In this document: positions 34,901-43,992 of the stretch, in pieces
How positions within the stretch are numbered: the stretch's first letter is position 1
Layout: every line of letters begins with the position of its first letter
From: Oscillospiraceae bacterium
Lineage (GTDB): Bacteria; Bacillota; Clostridia; Oscillospirales; Oscillospiraceae
Direction of reading: 5' to 3'
Assembly (NCBI GenBank): GCA_017624915.1
Contig: JAGAMC010000023.1
Location: forward strand, 1-57,559
DNA: 57,559 bases
Translations under genes and position numbers: made by a program
The notes under the pieces: model-generated
What the model saw: the letters and a program-made list of their open reading frames with translations, nothing else
Databases searched by the model: none
Told to the model about the DNA's origin: nothing

Positions 34901-35122
34901 ATGGAAATTAAGATGCCGGAATTGAGTTTGCGACTGAAGAAACTGCGTCAGGAAAGAGGAGTTACCCAAAAAGATTTAGCACAGCTGTTGGAGAAAACAG
35001 AACGTCATTATCAGGATATTGAAGCTGGAAAGATTAATGTGCCTGCGTTGACGCTTATAAAATTGGCTGACTATTTTTCGGTCAGTCTGGACTATCTGGT
35101 TGGTCGGACAGACAAGAGGTAA
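34901..35122 (+). CDS. XRE-family transcriptional regulator (HTH_3)
   Basis: Predicted 73-aa protein that is little more than one Cro/C1-type [65 protein letters not shown]. The five-helix pattern and the [10 protein letters not shown] ending are classical for stand-alone regulators. The gene follows AAGGGGG. It is divergent from the 96-aa gene, with the perfect inverted repeat in the gap as its likely binding site. It ends 10 bp before uvrA, so uvrA may be read from this side as well. Confidence 0.88.
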   Translation: MEIKMPELSLRLKKLRQERGVTQKDLAQLLEKTERHYQDIEAGKINVPALTLIKLADYFSVSLDYLVGRTDKR

Positions 35123-35132
35123 GGAGAACCCC

Positions 35133-37967
35133 ATGCAGGATAAGATCTATATCAAGGGTGCGCGCGAAAACAACTTAAAAAACATTGACGTGGAGATCCC
35201 CCGGGATAAGCTGGTGGTACTCACCGGCCTGTCCGGCTCGGGCAAGTCCTCTCTGGCCTTTGACACCATTTATGCCGAAGGACAGCGGCGCTATGTGGAG
35301 TCCCTGTCTTCCTACGCACGCATGTTTCTGGGACAGATGGAGAAGCCGGACGTGGACTACATTGACGGCCTGAGCCCTGCCATCTCCATCGACCAGAAGA
35401 CCACCAGTAAGAATCCACGTTCCACCGTGGGTACGGTGACGGAGATCTATGACTACCTGCGCCTTCTGTGGGCACGGGTGGGCACGCCCCACTGCCCCCA
35501 GTGCGGTAAGGAGATCCGCCAGCAGACCATTGACCAGATCATCGATCAGGTCATGGCCCTGCCAGAGGCCGCCCGGATCCAGATCATGGCTCCGGTCATC
35601 CGGGGCAAAAAGGGCGAGCACCAGAAGATCTTTGAGGACGCCCGCAAGTCCGGCTATGTCCGTGTGCGGGTGGACGGCTCGCTGTACGAGCTGTCCGAGG
35701 AGATCGTGCTGGACAAGAACAAAAAGCACAACATCGAAGTTGTGGTGGACCGTCTTGTTATCCGGGAGGATATCACCCGCCGGCTTACCGACAGTGTGGA
35801 GGTCGCCTCCAACCTGTCCGGCGGCCTTGTGGTGGTCAATATCGTGGGGGAGGACCGGGACATTATGTTCTCCCAGAACTACGCCTGTGAGGACTGCGGC
35901 ATCTCCATCGAGGAGCTCACCCCCCGTATGTTTTCCTTCAACAATCCCTTTGGTGCCTGCCCGGCCTGTACGGGTCTTGGCAGTCAGCTGAAGGTAGATC
36001 CGGACCTGATCATCCCCAACAAAAACCTGTCCCTGCTGGAGGGGGCCGTTACCGCCTCGGGTTGGAACAGCATCAAGTCCGACGGCATCTCACGCATGTA
36101 TTTCGACGCGCTGGCAAAGCGCTATAAATTCAAGCTGAACACCCCGGTCAAGGACCTGCCTCAGGAGGTCATCGACGTCATCCTCTACGGTACCAACGGG
36201 GAGAAACTCCAGCTGTTCTATGACCAGCCCAGAGGGCAGGGGACCCTCTATCAGGCCTTTGAGGGCATCTGCAACAATCTGGAGCGCCGTTACCGGGAGA
36301 CCCAGTCCGACGCGGTCAAGCGGGAGCTGGAGGAGTGCATGAGCGAAAGCCCCTGTCCCCAGTGCAAGGGCCGCCGCCTGCGCCGGGAGTCGCTGGCGGT
36401 GACGGTGGGAGGACTGGCCATCGACCGGTTCTGCGACAAGTCGGTGACGGAGGCGCTGGAGTTTGCCGAAGGGCTGGAACTGACCACCACCCAGATGCGC
36501 ATCGCCGAGCGGATCCTGAAGGAGATCAGGTCCCGGCTGGGCTTCTTGCGCAGTGTGGGCCTGCAGTATCTGACCCTGTCCCGGGGAGCCGCTTCCCTGT
36601 CCGGCGGCGAGAGCCAGCGCATCCGGCTGGCCACCCAGATCGGCTCATCCCTCATGGGTGTGCTCTATATTCTGGACGAGCCGTCCATCGGCCTGCACCA
36701 GCGGGACAACGATAAACTGCTGTACACCCTCAAGCACCTGCGGGATCTGGGCAACACCCTTCTGGTGGTGGAGCACGACGAGGACACCATGCGTGCCGCC
36801 GACCACATCGTGGATGTGGGCCCCGGCGCGGGCATCCACGGCGGACGCATTGTGGCCGAGGGCACGCCGGAGCAGATCATGGCAAACCCTGACTCCATCA
36901 CCGGCGACTACCTGTCCGGCCGAAAGAAGATCCCCGTGCCCATCACCCGGCGCAAGGGGAGCGGGAAGTTCCTGCGCATCATGGGTGCAAAGGAAAATAA
37001 CCTGCGTGACATTGACGTGGAGTTCCCTCTGGGCACCTTCACTTGCGTTACCGGCGTGTCGGGAAGCGGGAAGTCCTCTCTGGTCAACGAGATCCTGTAT
37101 AAAAAGCTGGGCGCGGACCTGAACCGCACCAAGACCCGGGCGGGCAAGCACCGGGCCATCGAGGGCGAGGAGCATCTGGACAAGGTCATCAACATTGACC
37201 AGTCCCCCATCGGCCGCACCCCGCGCTCCAACCCCGCCACCTATACTGGGCTGTTCAATGACATCCGGGACCTGTTCGCCTCCACCCCCGATGCCAAAAG
37301 CCGGGGCTATGGGCCGGGCCGGTTCTCCTTCAATACCCGGGGCGGCCGGTGCGAGGCCTGTCAGGGTGATGGCCTGCTGAAGATCGAGATGCACTTCCTG
37401 CCGGACATCTATGTGCCCTGCGAGGTGTGCAAGGGCCAGCGCTACAACCGCGAGACGCTGGAGGTCCGCTACAAGGGCAAGAATATCTATGATGTGCTGG
37501 AGATGACGGTGGACGAGGCCCTGCCCTTTTTCGAGAACCTGCCCCGGATCCGCAACCGCCTGCAGACCCTGTGGGATGTGGGCCTTGGCTATGTAAAGCT
37601 GGGACAGGCATCCACCACCCTGTCCGGCGGCGAGGCCCAGCGGGTGAAACTGGCTACCGAGCTTTCCAAAGTCTCCACCGGCAAGACCATCTATATTCTG
37701 GACGAGCCCACCACCGGACTGCATACCGCCGACGTCCATAAGCTGGTGGAGGTGCTCCAGCGGCTGGTGGAGGCGGGCAACACCGTGGTGGTCATCGAAC
37801 ACAATCTGGACGTGATCAAGACCGCCGACCATATCATCGATCTGGGACCCGAGGGGGGCGATGGCGGCGGCAGCATCGTCTGTCAGGGCACGCCGGAGCA
37901 GGTGGCCGCCTGCCCCGGGTCCTATACAGGAAAATATCTGAAGAGAGCACTGGAGCAGAAAGGTTGA
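35133..37967 (+). CDS. uvrA: UvrABC system protein A
   Basis: Predicted 944-aa ABC-type ATPase that finds DNA damage and loads UvrB. Two ABC modules: Walker [16 protein letters not shown] near residue 35 and [13 protein letters not shown] near 645; signature motifs [12 protein letters not shown] and [12 protein letters not shown]. Zinc-binding cysteine pairs appear as CEDC...CPAC, CPQC and CEAC...CEVC. Start [13 protein letters not shown] follows AAGGAG. Full length. Normally paired with uvrB, from which it is separated by ybaK and the two-gene islet. Confidence 0.98.
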   Translation: MQDKIYIKGARENNLKNIDVEIPRDKLVVLTGLSGSGKSSLAFDTIYAEGQRRYVESLSSYARMFLGQMEKPDVDYIDGLSPAISIDQKTTSKNPRSTVGTVTEIYDYLRLLWARVGTPHCPQCGKEIRQQTIDQIIDQVMALPEAARIQIMAPVIRGKKGEHQKIFEDARKSGYVRVRVDGSLYELSEEIVLDKNKKHNIEVVVDRLVIREDITRRLTDSVEVASNLSGGLVVVNIVGEDRDIMFSQNYACEDCGISIEELTPRMFSFNNPFGACPACTGLGSQLKVDPDLIIPNKNLSLLEGAVTASGWNSIKSDGISRMYFDALAKRYKFKLNTPVKDLPQEVIDVILYGTNGEKLQLFYDQPRGQGTLYQAFEGICNNLERRYRETQSDAVKRELEECMSESPCPQCKGRRLRRESLAVTVGGLAIDRFCDKSVTEALEFAEGLELTTTQMRIAERILKEIRSRLGFLRSVGLQYLTLSRGAASLSGGESQRIRLATQIGSSLMGVLYILDEPSIGLHQRDNDKLLYTLKHLRDLGNTLLVVEHDEDTMRAADHIVDVGPGAGIHGGRIVAEGTPEQIMANPDSITGDYLSGRKKIPVPITRRKGSGKFLRIMGAKENNLRDIDVEFPLGTFTCVTGVSGSGKSSLVNEILYKKLGADLNRTKTRAGKHRAIEGEEHLDKVINIDQSPIGRTPRSNPATYTGLFNDIRDLFASTPDAKSRGYGPGRFSFNTRGGRCEACQGDGLLKIEMHFLPDIYVPCEVCKGQRYNRETLEVRYKGKNIYDVLEMTVDEALPFFENLPRIRNRLQTLWDVGLGYVKLGQASTTLSGGEAQRVKLATELSKVSTGKTIYILDEPTTGLHTADVHKLVEVLQRLVEAGNTVVVIEHNLDVIKTADHIIDLGPEGGDGGGSIVCQGTPEQVAACPGSYTGKYLKRALEQKG

Positions 37968-37997
37968 AAAGGGAGAAAGCCTTACAGAGAAAACTGG

Positions 37998-38018
37998 GTG
38001 CTGTCCATAGGACAGCAC
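37998..38018. other. Short perfect hairpin upstream of the transporter gene
   Basis: GTGCTGTCC / GGACAGCAC, a 9-bp perfect stem with a 3-nt ATA loop and no T tract, 17 bp before the next start codon. It could be a small operator or a weak uvrA terminator. Confidence 0.45.
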
Positions 38019-38034
38019 GGAATTGAGGGAAGAA

Positions 38035-38535
38035 ATGGAACTGTTTGAATGGCTGACACAGACCACCGAGGGTCAGATCCTGTTTACCATGCTGGTGTCT
38101 ATGATCCCCATTATCGAGCTGAGGGGCGGTCTGCCCTTCGGCGTGGCACTGGGGCTGCCGTATCATATCGCATTTCCTGCCGCCGTGATCGGAAACCTGA
38201 TCCCCACACCGTTTATCATTGTGTTTATCCGCCGGATATTCGCTCTTATGCGCCACTATATGCCCAGACTGAACGGTCTGGTGGATAAGCTGGAGAAAAA
38301 GGCGCACCTGAAAGGCCGCACGGTGCAAAAGTATCAGCACATCGGCCTGTGGCTGTTCGTGGCCATCCCTCTGCCCGGCACTGGGGCGTGGACCGGCTCG
38401 CTGGCGGCCGCCTTTATGGATATGCGGCTGAAGAAAGCGCTGCCCGCCGTGGTTCTGGGTGTGCTGACAGCCGGGTGCATCATGCTGGCCCTGACCCATG
38501 TGGGCATCAATCTGTTTTCCGGCGCCATCAGCTGA
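38035..38535 (+). CDS. Small multi-drug export-like membrane protein (COG2426 family)
   Basis: Predicted 166-aa membrane protein with about four TM segments. Family features: MLVSMIPIIELRGGLPFGVALGLPYHIAF, IGNLIPTPFIIVFIRRIF, and VAIPLPGTGAWTGSLAAAFMDMRLKKALPAVVLGVLTAGCIM, the Sm_multidrug_ex core with its PxPGTGAWTG loop. The export function is a family label, not proven. ATG chosen because GAGGG lies 5 bases before it. Confidence 0.85.
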   Translation: MELFEWLTQTTEGQILFTMLVSMIPIIELRGGLPFGVALGLPYHIAFPAAVIGNLIPTPFIIVFIRRIFALMRHYMPRLNGLVDKLEKKAHLKGRTVQKYQHIGLWLFVAIPLPGTGAWTGSLAAAFMDMRLKKALPAVVLGVLTAGCIMLALTHVGINLFSGAIS

Positions 38536-38585
38536 AAAACACCCTTTCCGGCCTGTTTTCATAGAATGAGCAGGAGGTGAGGGCG

Positions 38586-38909
38586 TTGTTTCTGGAGGTC
38601 GTGCCGGTTCTGCTGGTGCTGGCTGGTATGTGCTGTGCCATGTGCCTGCTTTACGGCCGTATGCTGCTGCCCCGATCCCCGCAGGGGACATGGGCGGTGC
38701 TGTGGGCATACGGTGCGGGGGAGGGACTTGAACAGCGGGTGCGCAGCCTGATGTGGCTGCACAGCTGCGGATTTCTGCGCTGTGCCGTCGTCATCGCTGA
38801 CGGCGGGCTGAACGAGGAGGGCCGCGCCCTTGCGGCGCGCCTGCTTGAGCGCTGGCCTGTGCTGACCCTGTGCAGCCGGCAGCAGCTGATGGAACGGATG
38901 GAACTGTGA
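38586..38909 (+). CDS. Small membrane-anchored protein upstream of recD2, unknown function
   Basis: Predicted 107-aa protein. The start is taken as TTG at 38586 because a near-perfect AGGAGGTGA ends 5 bases before it; a GTG at 38577 would lie inside that site. Residues 2-25 (FLEVVPVLLVLAGMCCAMCLLYG) form one TM helix. The cytosolic part contains a short alpha/beta unit (LRCAVVIADGGLNEEGRALAARLLERWPVLTLC). No family recognised. It ends 11 bp before recD2. Confidence 0.65.
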   Translation: MFLEVVPVLLVLAGMCCAMCLLYGRMLLPRSPQGTWAVLWAYGAGEGLEQRVRSLMWLHSCGFLRCAVVIADGGLNEEGRALAARLLERWPVLTLCSRQQLMERMEL

Positions 38910-38920
38910 GGTGAGAGCGG

Positions 38921-41134
38921 GTGGAGGAACAACTGAATATGGTGGAAGGTACCGTGTCCTCCATCGTCTTTCAAAACGAGGATAACGGATATACCATCCT
39001 GCGTCTGGAGGCGGGGCAGGGGGAGATCACCGTGGTGGGCTGTATGCCCGGCGTGGCCCCTGGTGAGTCCCTGACCGTCCGGGGCGGCTGGGTGCGGCAT
39101 CCATCCTACGGCGAGCAGTTCAAGGCTGAGAGCATCGAGCGCCGTCTGCCCCGGGGAGTGAAAGAGGTATTCCACTATCTGTCCTCCGGCGTGGTCAAGG
39201 GGGTGGGCCAGTCCACTGCCCGCCGGCTGGTGGAGGAGTTTGGCGAGGACGCGCTTACCATTCTGGCGGAGGAGCCGGAAAAGCTCACGTGCATCAAGGG
39301 CATCACCCTCAAGCGGGCGCAGACCATGAGCGAGGCCTTTCGCCAGCAGATGGGCATGCGCCGCCTGCTGGAGTTTCTGTCTCAGCACGGTCTGCCGGTG
39401 GAGCTGGGCGCGGCCCTGTACCGCCGGTGGGGAAACGCCGCGCTGGATGTGATCCGCGCCAACCCCTACATACTGGTCAGTGAGGAGTGGGGAGTGGACT
39501 TCGCCGCGGCGGATGCGCTGGGCGTTGACTTGGGCGTGGAGGCGGAAGACCCGCTTCGGCTGGAGGCGGCACTGCTGTTTGAGCTGAGCCACAACCTGAA
39601 CAACGGACACAGCTTCCTGCCCCGGGGCAAGCTCCTGTGGGCCACGGCCCAGCTGAGTGAAGCGGGCGAAGGGGTGCTGGAGCGCTGTCTGGACGCCCTT
39701 TTGGAGCGGGGCGAAGCGGTGCAGGAGGAGATTGCCGGCGAAACGGCCATCTATCTTGCTGACCTGTATACGGCAGAGGCCTATGTGGCCCAGAGGCTGG
39801 CAGATATGAGCGCCGAACACCTGCTGCCGCCGGACGACCTGCCCAAGCTGTTGAGAAGGCTCCAGAAGGAGCAGAAGATCACCTACGCGCCCCAGCAGGT
39901 GCAGGCGGTGGAGCTTGCCGCCTCCTGCCGGGTTATGCTGCTGACCGGCGACCCGGGCACGGGCAAGACCACCACCCTGCGGGGTGTTTTGGGCCTGTTT
40001 GACGCGCTGGGGCTGGATACCGCCCTTGCCGCCCCTACCGGGCGGGCCGCCAAACGGCTGGGCGAGCTGTGCGGCACCCAGGCAGCCACCATCCACCGGC
40101 TGTTGGAGACGGGCTTTGACCCCTACAGCGGACGGCTGGTGTTCAACAGGGACGCTGACGATCCGCTGCCCGCCGATGCGGTCATTGTGGACGAGGCGTC
40201 CATGGTGGATGTGCATCTGATGGCGGCCCTGCTCAGCGCCCTGCGTGAGGACTGCCGCCTGATTTTGGTGGGCGACCCGGACCAACTGCCCTCTGTGGGG
40301 CCGGGCTGTGTCTTTGCAGACCTGATCCGCAGCCGGGTGGTGCCTACCGTGCGCCTGACCGAGATCTTCCGGCAGGCGGCTCAAAGCGCCATTGTGCGCA
40401 GCGCCCATATGGTCAACGGCGGACAGATGCCCGACCTGCAGGCCAATGACAACGACTTCTTCTTCCTGAGAAGAAAAGACCCTGTTTCAGCGGCGGAGAC
40501 CATCGTGGACCTGTGCCGCCGGCGGCTGCCCGAGCGCATGGGCATCCCCACCGACCAGATCCAGGTCCTCTCGCCCACACGGCGGCGGGGGACAGGCACC
40601 GCGTCTTTGAACCGGGCCCTGCAGGACGCCCTCAATCCTCCCCGGGAGGACAAGGGCGAGCGCCGCTTTGGCGAGTATATCTTCCGTCAGGGCGACCGGG
40701 TCATGCAGGTGAAGAATAACTACGACATCCTCTGGCGGGAGGAGGGTGGAACGGAATCCGGCATGGGCGTGTTCAACGGCGACATCGGCACGATCACTTC
40801 CGTAGCTCCGAGGGGGGAAACGGTGACGGTAGACTTCGACGGTCGGATTGCGGAGTATACGCCGGACATGCTGGGTGAGCTGGAGCCGGCCTATGCCGTC
40901 ACCGTTCACAAGTCCCAGGGCAGCGAGTACCGGGCGGTCATCCTTGCCGCGGTGGACGGTGCGCCCATGCTGCTGACCCGCGGGGTGCTCTATACCGCCA
41001 TCACCCGGGCACGGTCGCTTTTTATTATCGTGGGTGACGAGAATGTGGTGGCCCGGATGGTGGAAAATGACCGACAGACACGCAGATATTCCGGCCTGCG
41101 GGCGAGGCTTTCCCTGCTTGGGCAGGACATATAG
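38921..41134 (+). CDS. recD2: ATP-dependent 5'-3' DNA helicase RecD2
   Basis: Predicted 737-aa SF1B helicase of the RecD2 (YrrC) type, acting without RecBC. The N-terminal OB-fold region (VEGTVSSIVFQNEDNGYTILRLE) and helix-hairpin-helix motifs (LSSGVVKGVGQSTARRLVEEFG, LTCIKGITLKRAQ) distinguish it from classic RecD. Helicase motifs: Walker A LTGDPGTGKTTTLRG, AAPTGRAAKRL, Walker B VIVDEASMVD, VGDPDQLPSVGPG, and AVTVHKSQGSEY, LYTAITRARSL near the C-terminus. GTG start after GTGAGGTGAG. Confidence 0.96.
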   Translation: MEEQLNMVEGTVSSIVFQNEDNGYTILRLEAGQGEITVVGCMPGVAPGESLTVRGGWVRHPSYGEQFKAESIERRLPRGVKEVFHYLSSGVVKGVGQSTARRLVEEFGEDALTILAEEPEKLTCIKGITLKRAQTMSEAFRQQMGMRRLLEFLSQHGLPVELGAALYRRWGNAALDVIRANPYILVSEEWGVDFAAADALGVDLGVEAEDPLRLEAALLFELSHNLNNGHSFLPRGKLLWATAQLSEAGEGVLERCLDALLERGEAVQEEIAGETAIYLADLYTAEAYVAQRLADMSAEHLLPPDDLPKLLRRLQKEQKITYAPQQVQAVELAASCRVMLLTGDPGTGKTTTLRGVLGLFDALGLDTALAAPTGRAAKRLGELCGTQAATIHRLLETGFDPYSGRLVFNRDADDPLPADAVIVDEASMVDVHLMAALLSALREDCRLILVGDPDQLPSVGPGCVFADLIRSRVVPTVRLTEIFRQAAQSAIVRSAHMVNGGQMPDLQANDNDFFFLRRKDPVSAAETIVDLCRRRLPERMGIPTDQIQVLSPTRRRGTGTASLNRALQDALNPPREDKGERRFGEYIFRQGDRVMQVKNNYDILWREEGGTESGMGVFNGDIGTITSVAPRGETVTVDFDGRIAEYTPDMLGELEPAYAVTVHKSQGSEYRAVILAAVDGAPMLLTRGVLYTAITRARSLFIIVGDENVVARMVENDRQTRRYSGLRARLSLLGQDI

Positions 41135-41544
41135 AGAGTGTTTCCAAATACCCACCGGGGCGCCTGCCTTGGTGGGTATTTGCGTTCCCACTCAGTTATC
41201 GTCACAGGACAATCTGCCGGAAACAACCGCAGTCCGGCGCGGTGGGTCGGCCGCTGAGTCTGGCAGGTCCGGGCAGACAGCGGCAGCAAGCGGGCGCGGA
41301 GGGTGTGGACACCCGGCGCCGGATGGGAAGCAGTCAGCGACGTGTCATGCAGAAAGGAAGTTCTTAGAAACCTTGGTTTCTAAGCTGACTTTTGGTTTCT
41401 TTTGTTCAGCGAAAAAAGAAACCCGCCGCCGGAGCGGCGGAACAACCCCCAATAGCACAAATAGTGCGCGCAGAATGAGCGCACAATCGAGCAGAATAAG
41501 AAAGAAAACGATACCATAAACTCATTGAGCACGCAATTGCGTGC
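41135..41544. other. 410-bp hairpin-rich intergenic region
   Basis: No credible gene is seen between recD2 and the RHH gene. It holds several inverted repeats: CAAATACCCACC / GGTGGGTATTTG (41145-41156, 41171-41182) just after recD2; CTTAGAAAC / GTTTCTAAG near 41364-41383; GGTTTCTTTT / AAAAGAAACC near 41393-41424; and CCGCCG / CGGCGG near 41426-41440. The clustering and low complexity resemble intergenic repeat elements seen in gut Clostridia, but a genome search is needed to show it is repeated. A rightward frame through it is not protein-like. Confidence 0.45.
41529..41544. promoter_or_regulatory. Perfect 16-bp palindrome touching the RHH start codon
   Basis: GCACGCAATTGCGTGC is fully self-complementary and ends at the base before the ATG of the small RHH gene. 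Arc/CopG-type dimers bind such palindromes, so this is a plausible autoregulatory operator. Confidence 0.6.
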
Positions 41545-41742
41545 ATGAAGGATGTGGATGTCGTGAAAGAAATCAAATATGTTGGCCTGCGGATTACACC
41601 TGAAATGCATGAGAAACTGGTGTATATTGCCAAATATGATGCCCGGACGATTAACAGCTTGGCGTTGAATCTTTTTAACAAATGTATCCGCGACTTTGAA
41701 AAGGAGCACGGACCCATTCAGTCCGAGGACATGGACAATTAA
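41545..41742 (+). CDS. Ribbon-helix-helix (Arc/CopG-like) small regulator
   Basis: Predicted 65-aa protein: a strand KYVGLRIT, helix PEMHEKLVYIAKYDAR, a turn TIN, and helix SLALNLFNKCIRDFEKEHG, the RHH layout in which the strand pairs in a dimer and enters the DNA major groove. No toxin gene follows; comF starts 2 bp after its stop, so it is not a classic toxin-antitoxin pair. The ATG has no good Shine-Dalgarno, and GTG codons at 41554 or 41563 are alternatives. AT-richer than neighbours, suggesting acquisition. Confidence 0.65.
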   Translation: MKDVDVVKEIKYVGLRITPEMHEKLVYIAKYDARTINSLALNLFNKCIRDFEKEHGPIQSEDMDN

Positions 41743-41744
41743 GC

Positions 41745-42389
41745 ATGCTATCCCCGCTGCTGGACCTGCTCTTTCCGCCTAAATGCCCCTTTTGCAGACG
41801 CCTGCTGGAACGGGACGAAATGCTCCTGTGTTCCGACTGCCAGCGTGACCTGCCCTGGACACAGGGGCTGACGGGGGAACGGACAGGCGAATTCTTTGAC
41901 CGGTGCGTGTCGCCCCTATGGTATCTGGATACCGTGCGGGAGTCCCACCACCGATACAAATTTTCCGGCGCACGCAGTTACGCCGCACCCTACGCCACCC
42001 TCATGGCCCAATGCGCCGCAGACCGGCTTGAGGGTGGATTTGACATGCTCACATGGGTGCCATTAAGTCCAAAACGGCGCAGGAAACGAGGGTATGACCA
42101 GGCAGAGCTTCTGGCCCGGGAGCTGGCACAGCGGCTTGAGCTGCCGGTGGAGTGCCTGCTGGACAAGGTCCGCGATGCCCCTGCCCAGTCCGGGCTGAAG
42201 GGGGAGAGCGCCCGCCGGGCCAACGTACTGGGGGCCTACGACCTGCGGCCCGGCGCGCAGGCGGCGGGCAAGCGCATCCTGCTGGTAGACGATGTGGTGA
42301 CCACCGGGACCACACTGTCCGAATGTGCCCGGGTGCTGCGCACCGCGGGAGCGGACCGGGTGACATGTATTACTCTGGCCCGGGCATAA
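41745..42389 (+). CDS. comF: ComF family phosphoribosyltransferase-like protein
   Basis: Predicted 214-aa protein. N-terminal zinc ribbon CPFCRRLLERDEMLLCSDC, then FSGARSYAAPYATLMAQ and the double-arginine WVPLSPKRRRKRGYDQAELLARELA typical of ComF/GntX, and a PRPP-binding loop ILLVDDVVTTGTTLSECARVL. In naturally competent bacteria ComF is needed for DNA uptake; a com system is not otherwise visible here. Starts 2 bp after the RHH stop without a clear Shine-Dalgarno, suggesting coupling. Confidence 0.9.
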   Translation: MLSPLLDLLFPPKCPFCRRLLERDEMLLCSDCQRDLPWTQGLTGERTGEFFDRCVSPLWYLDTVRESHHRYKFSGARSYAAPYATLMAQCAADRLEGGFDMLTWVPLSPKRRRKRGYDQAELLARELAQRLELPVECLLDKVRDAPAQSGLKGESARRANVLGAYDLRPGAQAAGKRILLVDDVVTTGTTLSECARVLRTAGADRVTCITLARA

Positions 42390-42414
42390 TTTAGAAAATC
42401 TTCATATTTTTGTG

Positions 42415-42443
42415 TTGAAATGACCGCTGTAAACCGATATAAT
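42415..42443 (+). promoter_or_regulatory. Predicted sigma-A promoter of mreB
   Basis: TTGAAA (42415-42420), 17 bp and perfect TATAAT (42438-42443), 85 bp upstream of the mreB ATG. Confidence 0.82.
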
Positions 42444-42528
42444 AATTTGGCAAACGCAAGTGCCGGGATATTTCCGGCTTTAAAAGGATAAAATACGCTG
42501 TAAGCGAAAACAGACAGGTGTGTGTAAT

Positions 42529-43572
42529 ATGGGAATTTTCAGCGGACTGTTCAGTAAGGACATTGGTATCGATTTGGGTACCGCCTCCATTCTGGTGTAC
42601 ATCAAGGGCAAGGGCGTTGTCCTGCGCGAGCCCTCTGTGGTGGCTATGGACAAGAACACGGGCAAGCTGCTCAAGGTGGGCTCTGACGCTCAGGCCATGC
42701 TGGGCCGCACCCCCGGCAACATCGTTGCCATGCGTCCTTTGCGTGAGGGCGTCATCTCCGACTACGATATGACCGAGCGCATGCTCAAGGAGTTTATCAA
42801 AAAGGTGAGCAGTGTCAGCCTGTTCAAGCCACGCCTCATCATTTGCGTGCCCTCCGGCATCACCGAGGTGGAGGAACGTGCCGTTATCGACGCGGGCATC
42901 CAGGCCGGCGCGCGCAAGGTCTACCTCATTGAAGAACCCGTTGCCGCCGCCATCGGCGCCGGCATTGACATTGCCAAGCCCGACGGCCACATGATCGTGG
43001 ACATCGGCGGCGGTACTGCCGACGTGGCGGTCATCTCCCTGTCCGGCGTGGTGGAGTCCGCTTCCATCAAGACCGCCGGCGACAAGTTTGACGAGGCCAT
43101 CATCAAGTATATCCGCCGCAAGCACAATGTGCTCATTGGCGAGCGCACTGCCGAGGAACTGAAGATGACCATCGGCTGCGTGTTTCCCCGGCCCGAGGAA
43201 GTGTCCATGCAGATCAAGGGCCGCTGCCTGATGACCGGTCTGCCCCGGGAGTTTACCGTCACCTCCAGCGAGACCATCGAAGCCTTTGAGGAAGTTTCCG
43301 GCCACATTCTGGAGGCCATCCACGGCGTTCTGGAGCGCACGCCTCCCGAACTGGTGGCCGACATCTCCACCAACGGCATCGTGATGACCGGCGGCGGAAG
43401 CCTGATTTGGGGCTTTGACAAGCTGATCGAGTCCCACACCGGCATCCAGACCCACGTGGCCGATGACGCCATCTCCTGTGTGGCCTACGGCACCGGCAAG
43501 AGTCTGGACAGTCTGGACGAGATGCAGGACGGCACCATGAACCTGTCCCGCCGCAAGCAGATGAATTATTGA
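42529..43572 (+). CDS. mreB: Rod shape-determining protein MreB/Mbl
   Basis: Predicted 347-aa bacterial actin that positions the elongation machinery. Actin-fold motifs: phosphate 1 DIGIDLGTASILVYI, connect 1 PLREGVISDYDMTERMLKEFI, VCVPSGITEVEERAV-like segment, IEEPVAAAIGAGIDI, phosphate 2 MIVDIGGGTADVAVIS, and the adenosine loop GIVMTGGGSLIWGFDKLI. The N-terminal GIFSGLFSKD amphipathic stretch likely touches the membrane. MreB and Mbl cannot be resolved by eye; mreC and mreD are not adjacent. Start ATG chosen over a GTG 9 bases upstream. Confidence 0.96.
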   Translation: MGIFSGLFSKDIGIDLGTASILVYIKGKGVVLREPSVVAMDKNTGKLLKVGSDAQAMLGRTPGNIVAMRPLREGVISDYDMTERMLKEFIKKVSSVSLFKPRLIICVPSGITEVEERAVIDAGIQAGARKVYLIEEPVAAAIGAGIDIAKPDGHMIVDIGGGTADVAVISLSGVVESASIKTAGDKFDEAIIKYIRRKHNVLIGERTAEELKMTIGCVFPRPEEVSMQIKGRCLMTGLPREFTVTSSETIEAFEEVSGHILEAIHGVLERTPPELVADISTNGIVMTGGGSLIWGFDKLIESHTGIQTHVADDAISCVAYGTGKSLDSLDEMQDGTMNLSRRKQMNY

Positions 43573-43581
43573 TCCGAAACG

Positions 43582-43613
43582 AACACCCCGCAGCTCAGGC
43601 TGCGGGGTGTTTT
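43582..43613 (+). terminator. Intrinsic terminator after mreB
   Basis: Stem AACACCCCGCAGC / GCTGCGGGGTGTT followed by TTT, 9 bp after the mreB stop; symmetric enough to also serve the convergent YtxH-like gene. Confidence 0.92.
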
Positions 43614-43625
43614 GTGTCCGGGGAC

Positions 43626-43832
43626 TTATTTGCCCATCATACCCGCAAAGTTGTCCACAACATTGGCAATGCTGTCCATGGCCTCGTTTACGGCGCAGTT
43701 GACACTCTTGACCGCCCGGTGGGTGGCCCGGCGGATGTCGCGCTTGGAGGGGGCGAGACTCATTCCCAGCGCCGCGCCCGCAACAAACCCGATCACGATC
43801 CCGCAGCCGAATTTTCCGCACATCATTTCCAT
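43626..43832 (-). CDS. YtxH-like small membrane protein
   Basis: Predicted 68-aa protein. ATG is chosen because AAAGGAGG lies just upstream. A glycine-rich TM helix FGCGIVIGFVAGAALGMSLAPSK (residues 8-30) is followed by a basic amphipathic helix (RDIRRATHRAVKSVNCAVNEAMDSIANVVDNFAGMMGK). This matches the YtxH layout (G-rich helix ending in LAPxxG/S, then helical tail), a family of general-stress or envelope-associated proteins. Confidence 0.72.
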   Translation of the reverse strand: MEMMCGKFGCGIVIGFVAGAALGMSLAPSKRDIRRATHRAVKSVNCAVNEAMDSIANVVDNFAGMMGK

Positions 43833-43888
43833 TTTTCCTCCTTTCCCTGAACTCACGATTATTCTGCCCCGAAAAAGCGAAAAATCCG

Positions 43889-43917
43889 TTGCTAAAATAT
43901 GCCCGTTCTTTTATAAT
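43889..43917 (+). promoter_or_regulatory. Predicted sigma-A promoter of the pyrCFKD operon
   Basis: TTGCTA (43889-43894), 17 bp and TATAAT (43912-43917). The ~70-nt leader contains a short GTCAGC/GCTGAC hairpin but no terminator-like T tract. Confidence 0.78.
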
Positions 43918-43992
43918 ATAAATTAGAAACCGTATGCGTACGTCAGCTGCGGCTGACAGGAACAAGAACCATTACAGGCAAGGAGAACGACC

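Noticed and set aside
41034-41519. Rightward open frame crossing the end of recD2 into the hairpin region
   Set aside because: It starts inside recD2 in another frame and its translation follows the inverted repeats rather than any protein pattern.
41545-41742. Antitoxin of a toxin-antitoxin pair
   Set aside because: The RHH protein fits an antitoxin, but the next gene is comF, not a toxin, and no RelE/MazF-like frame is nearby.
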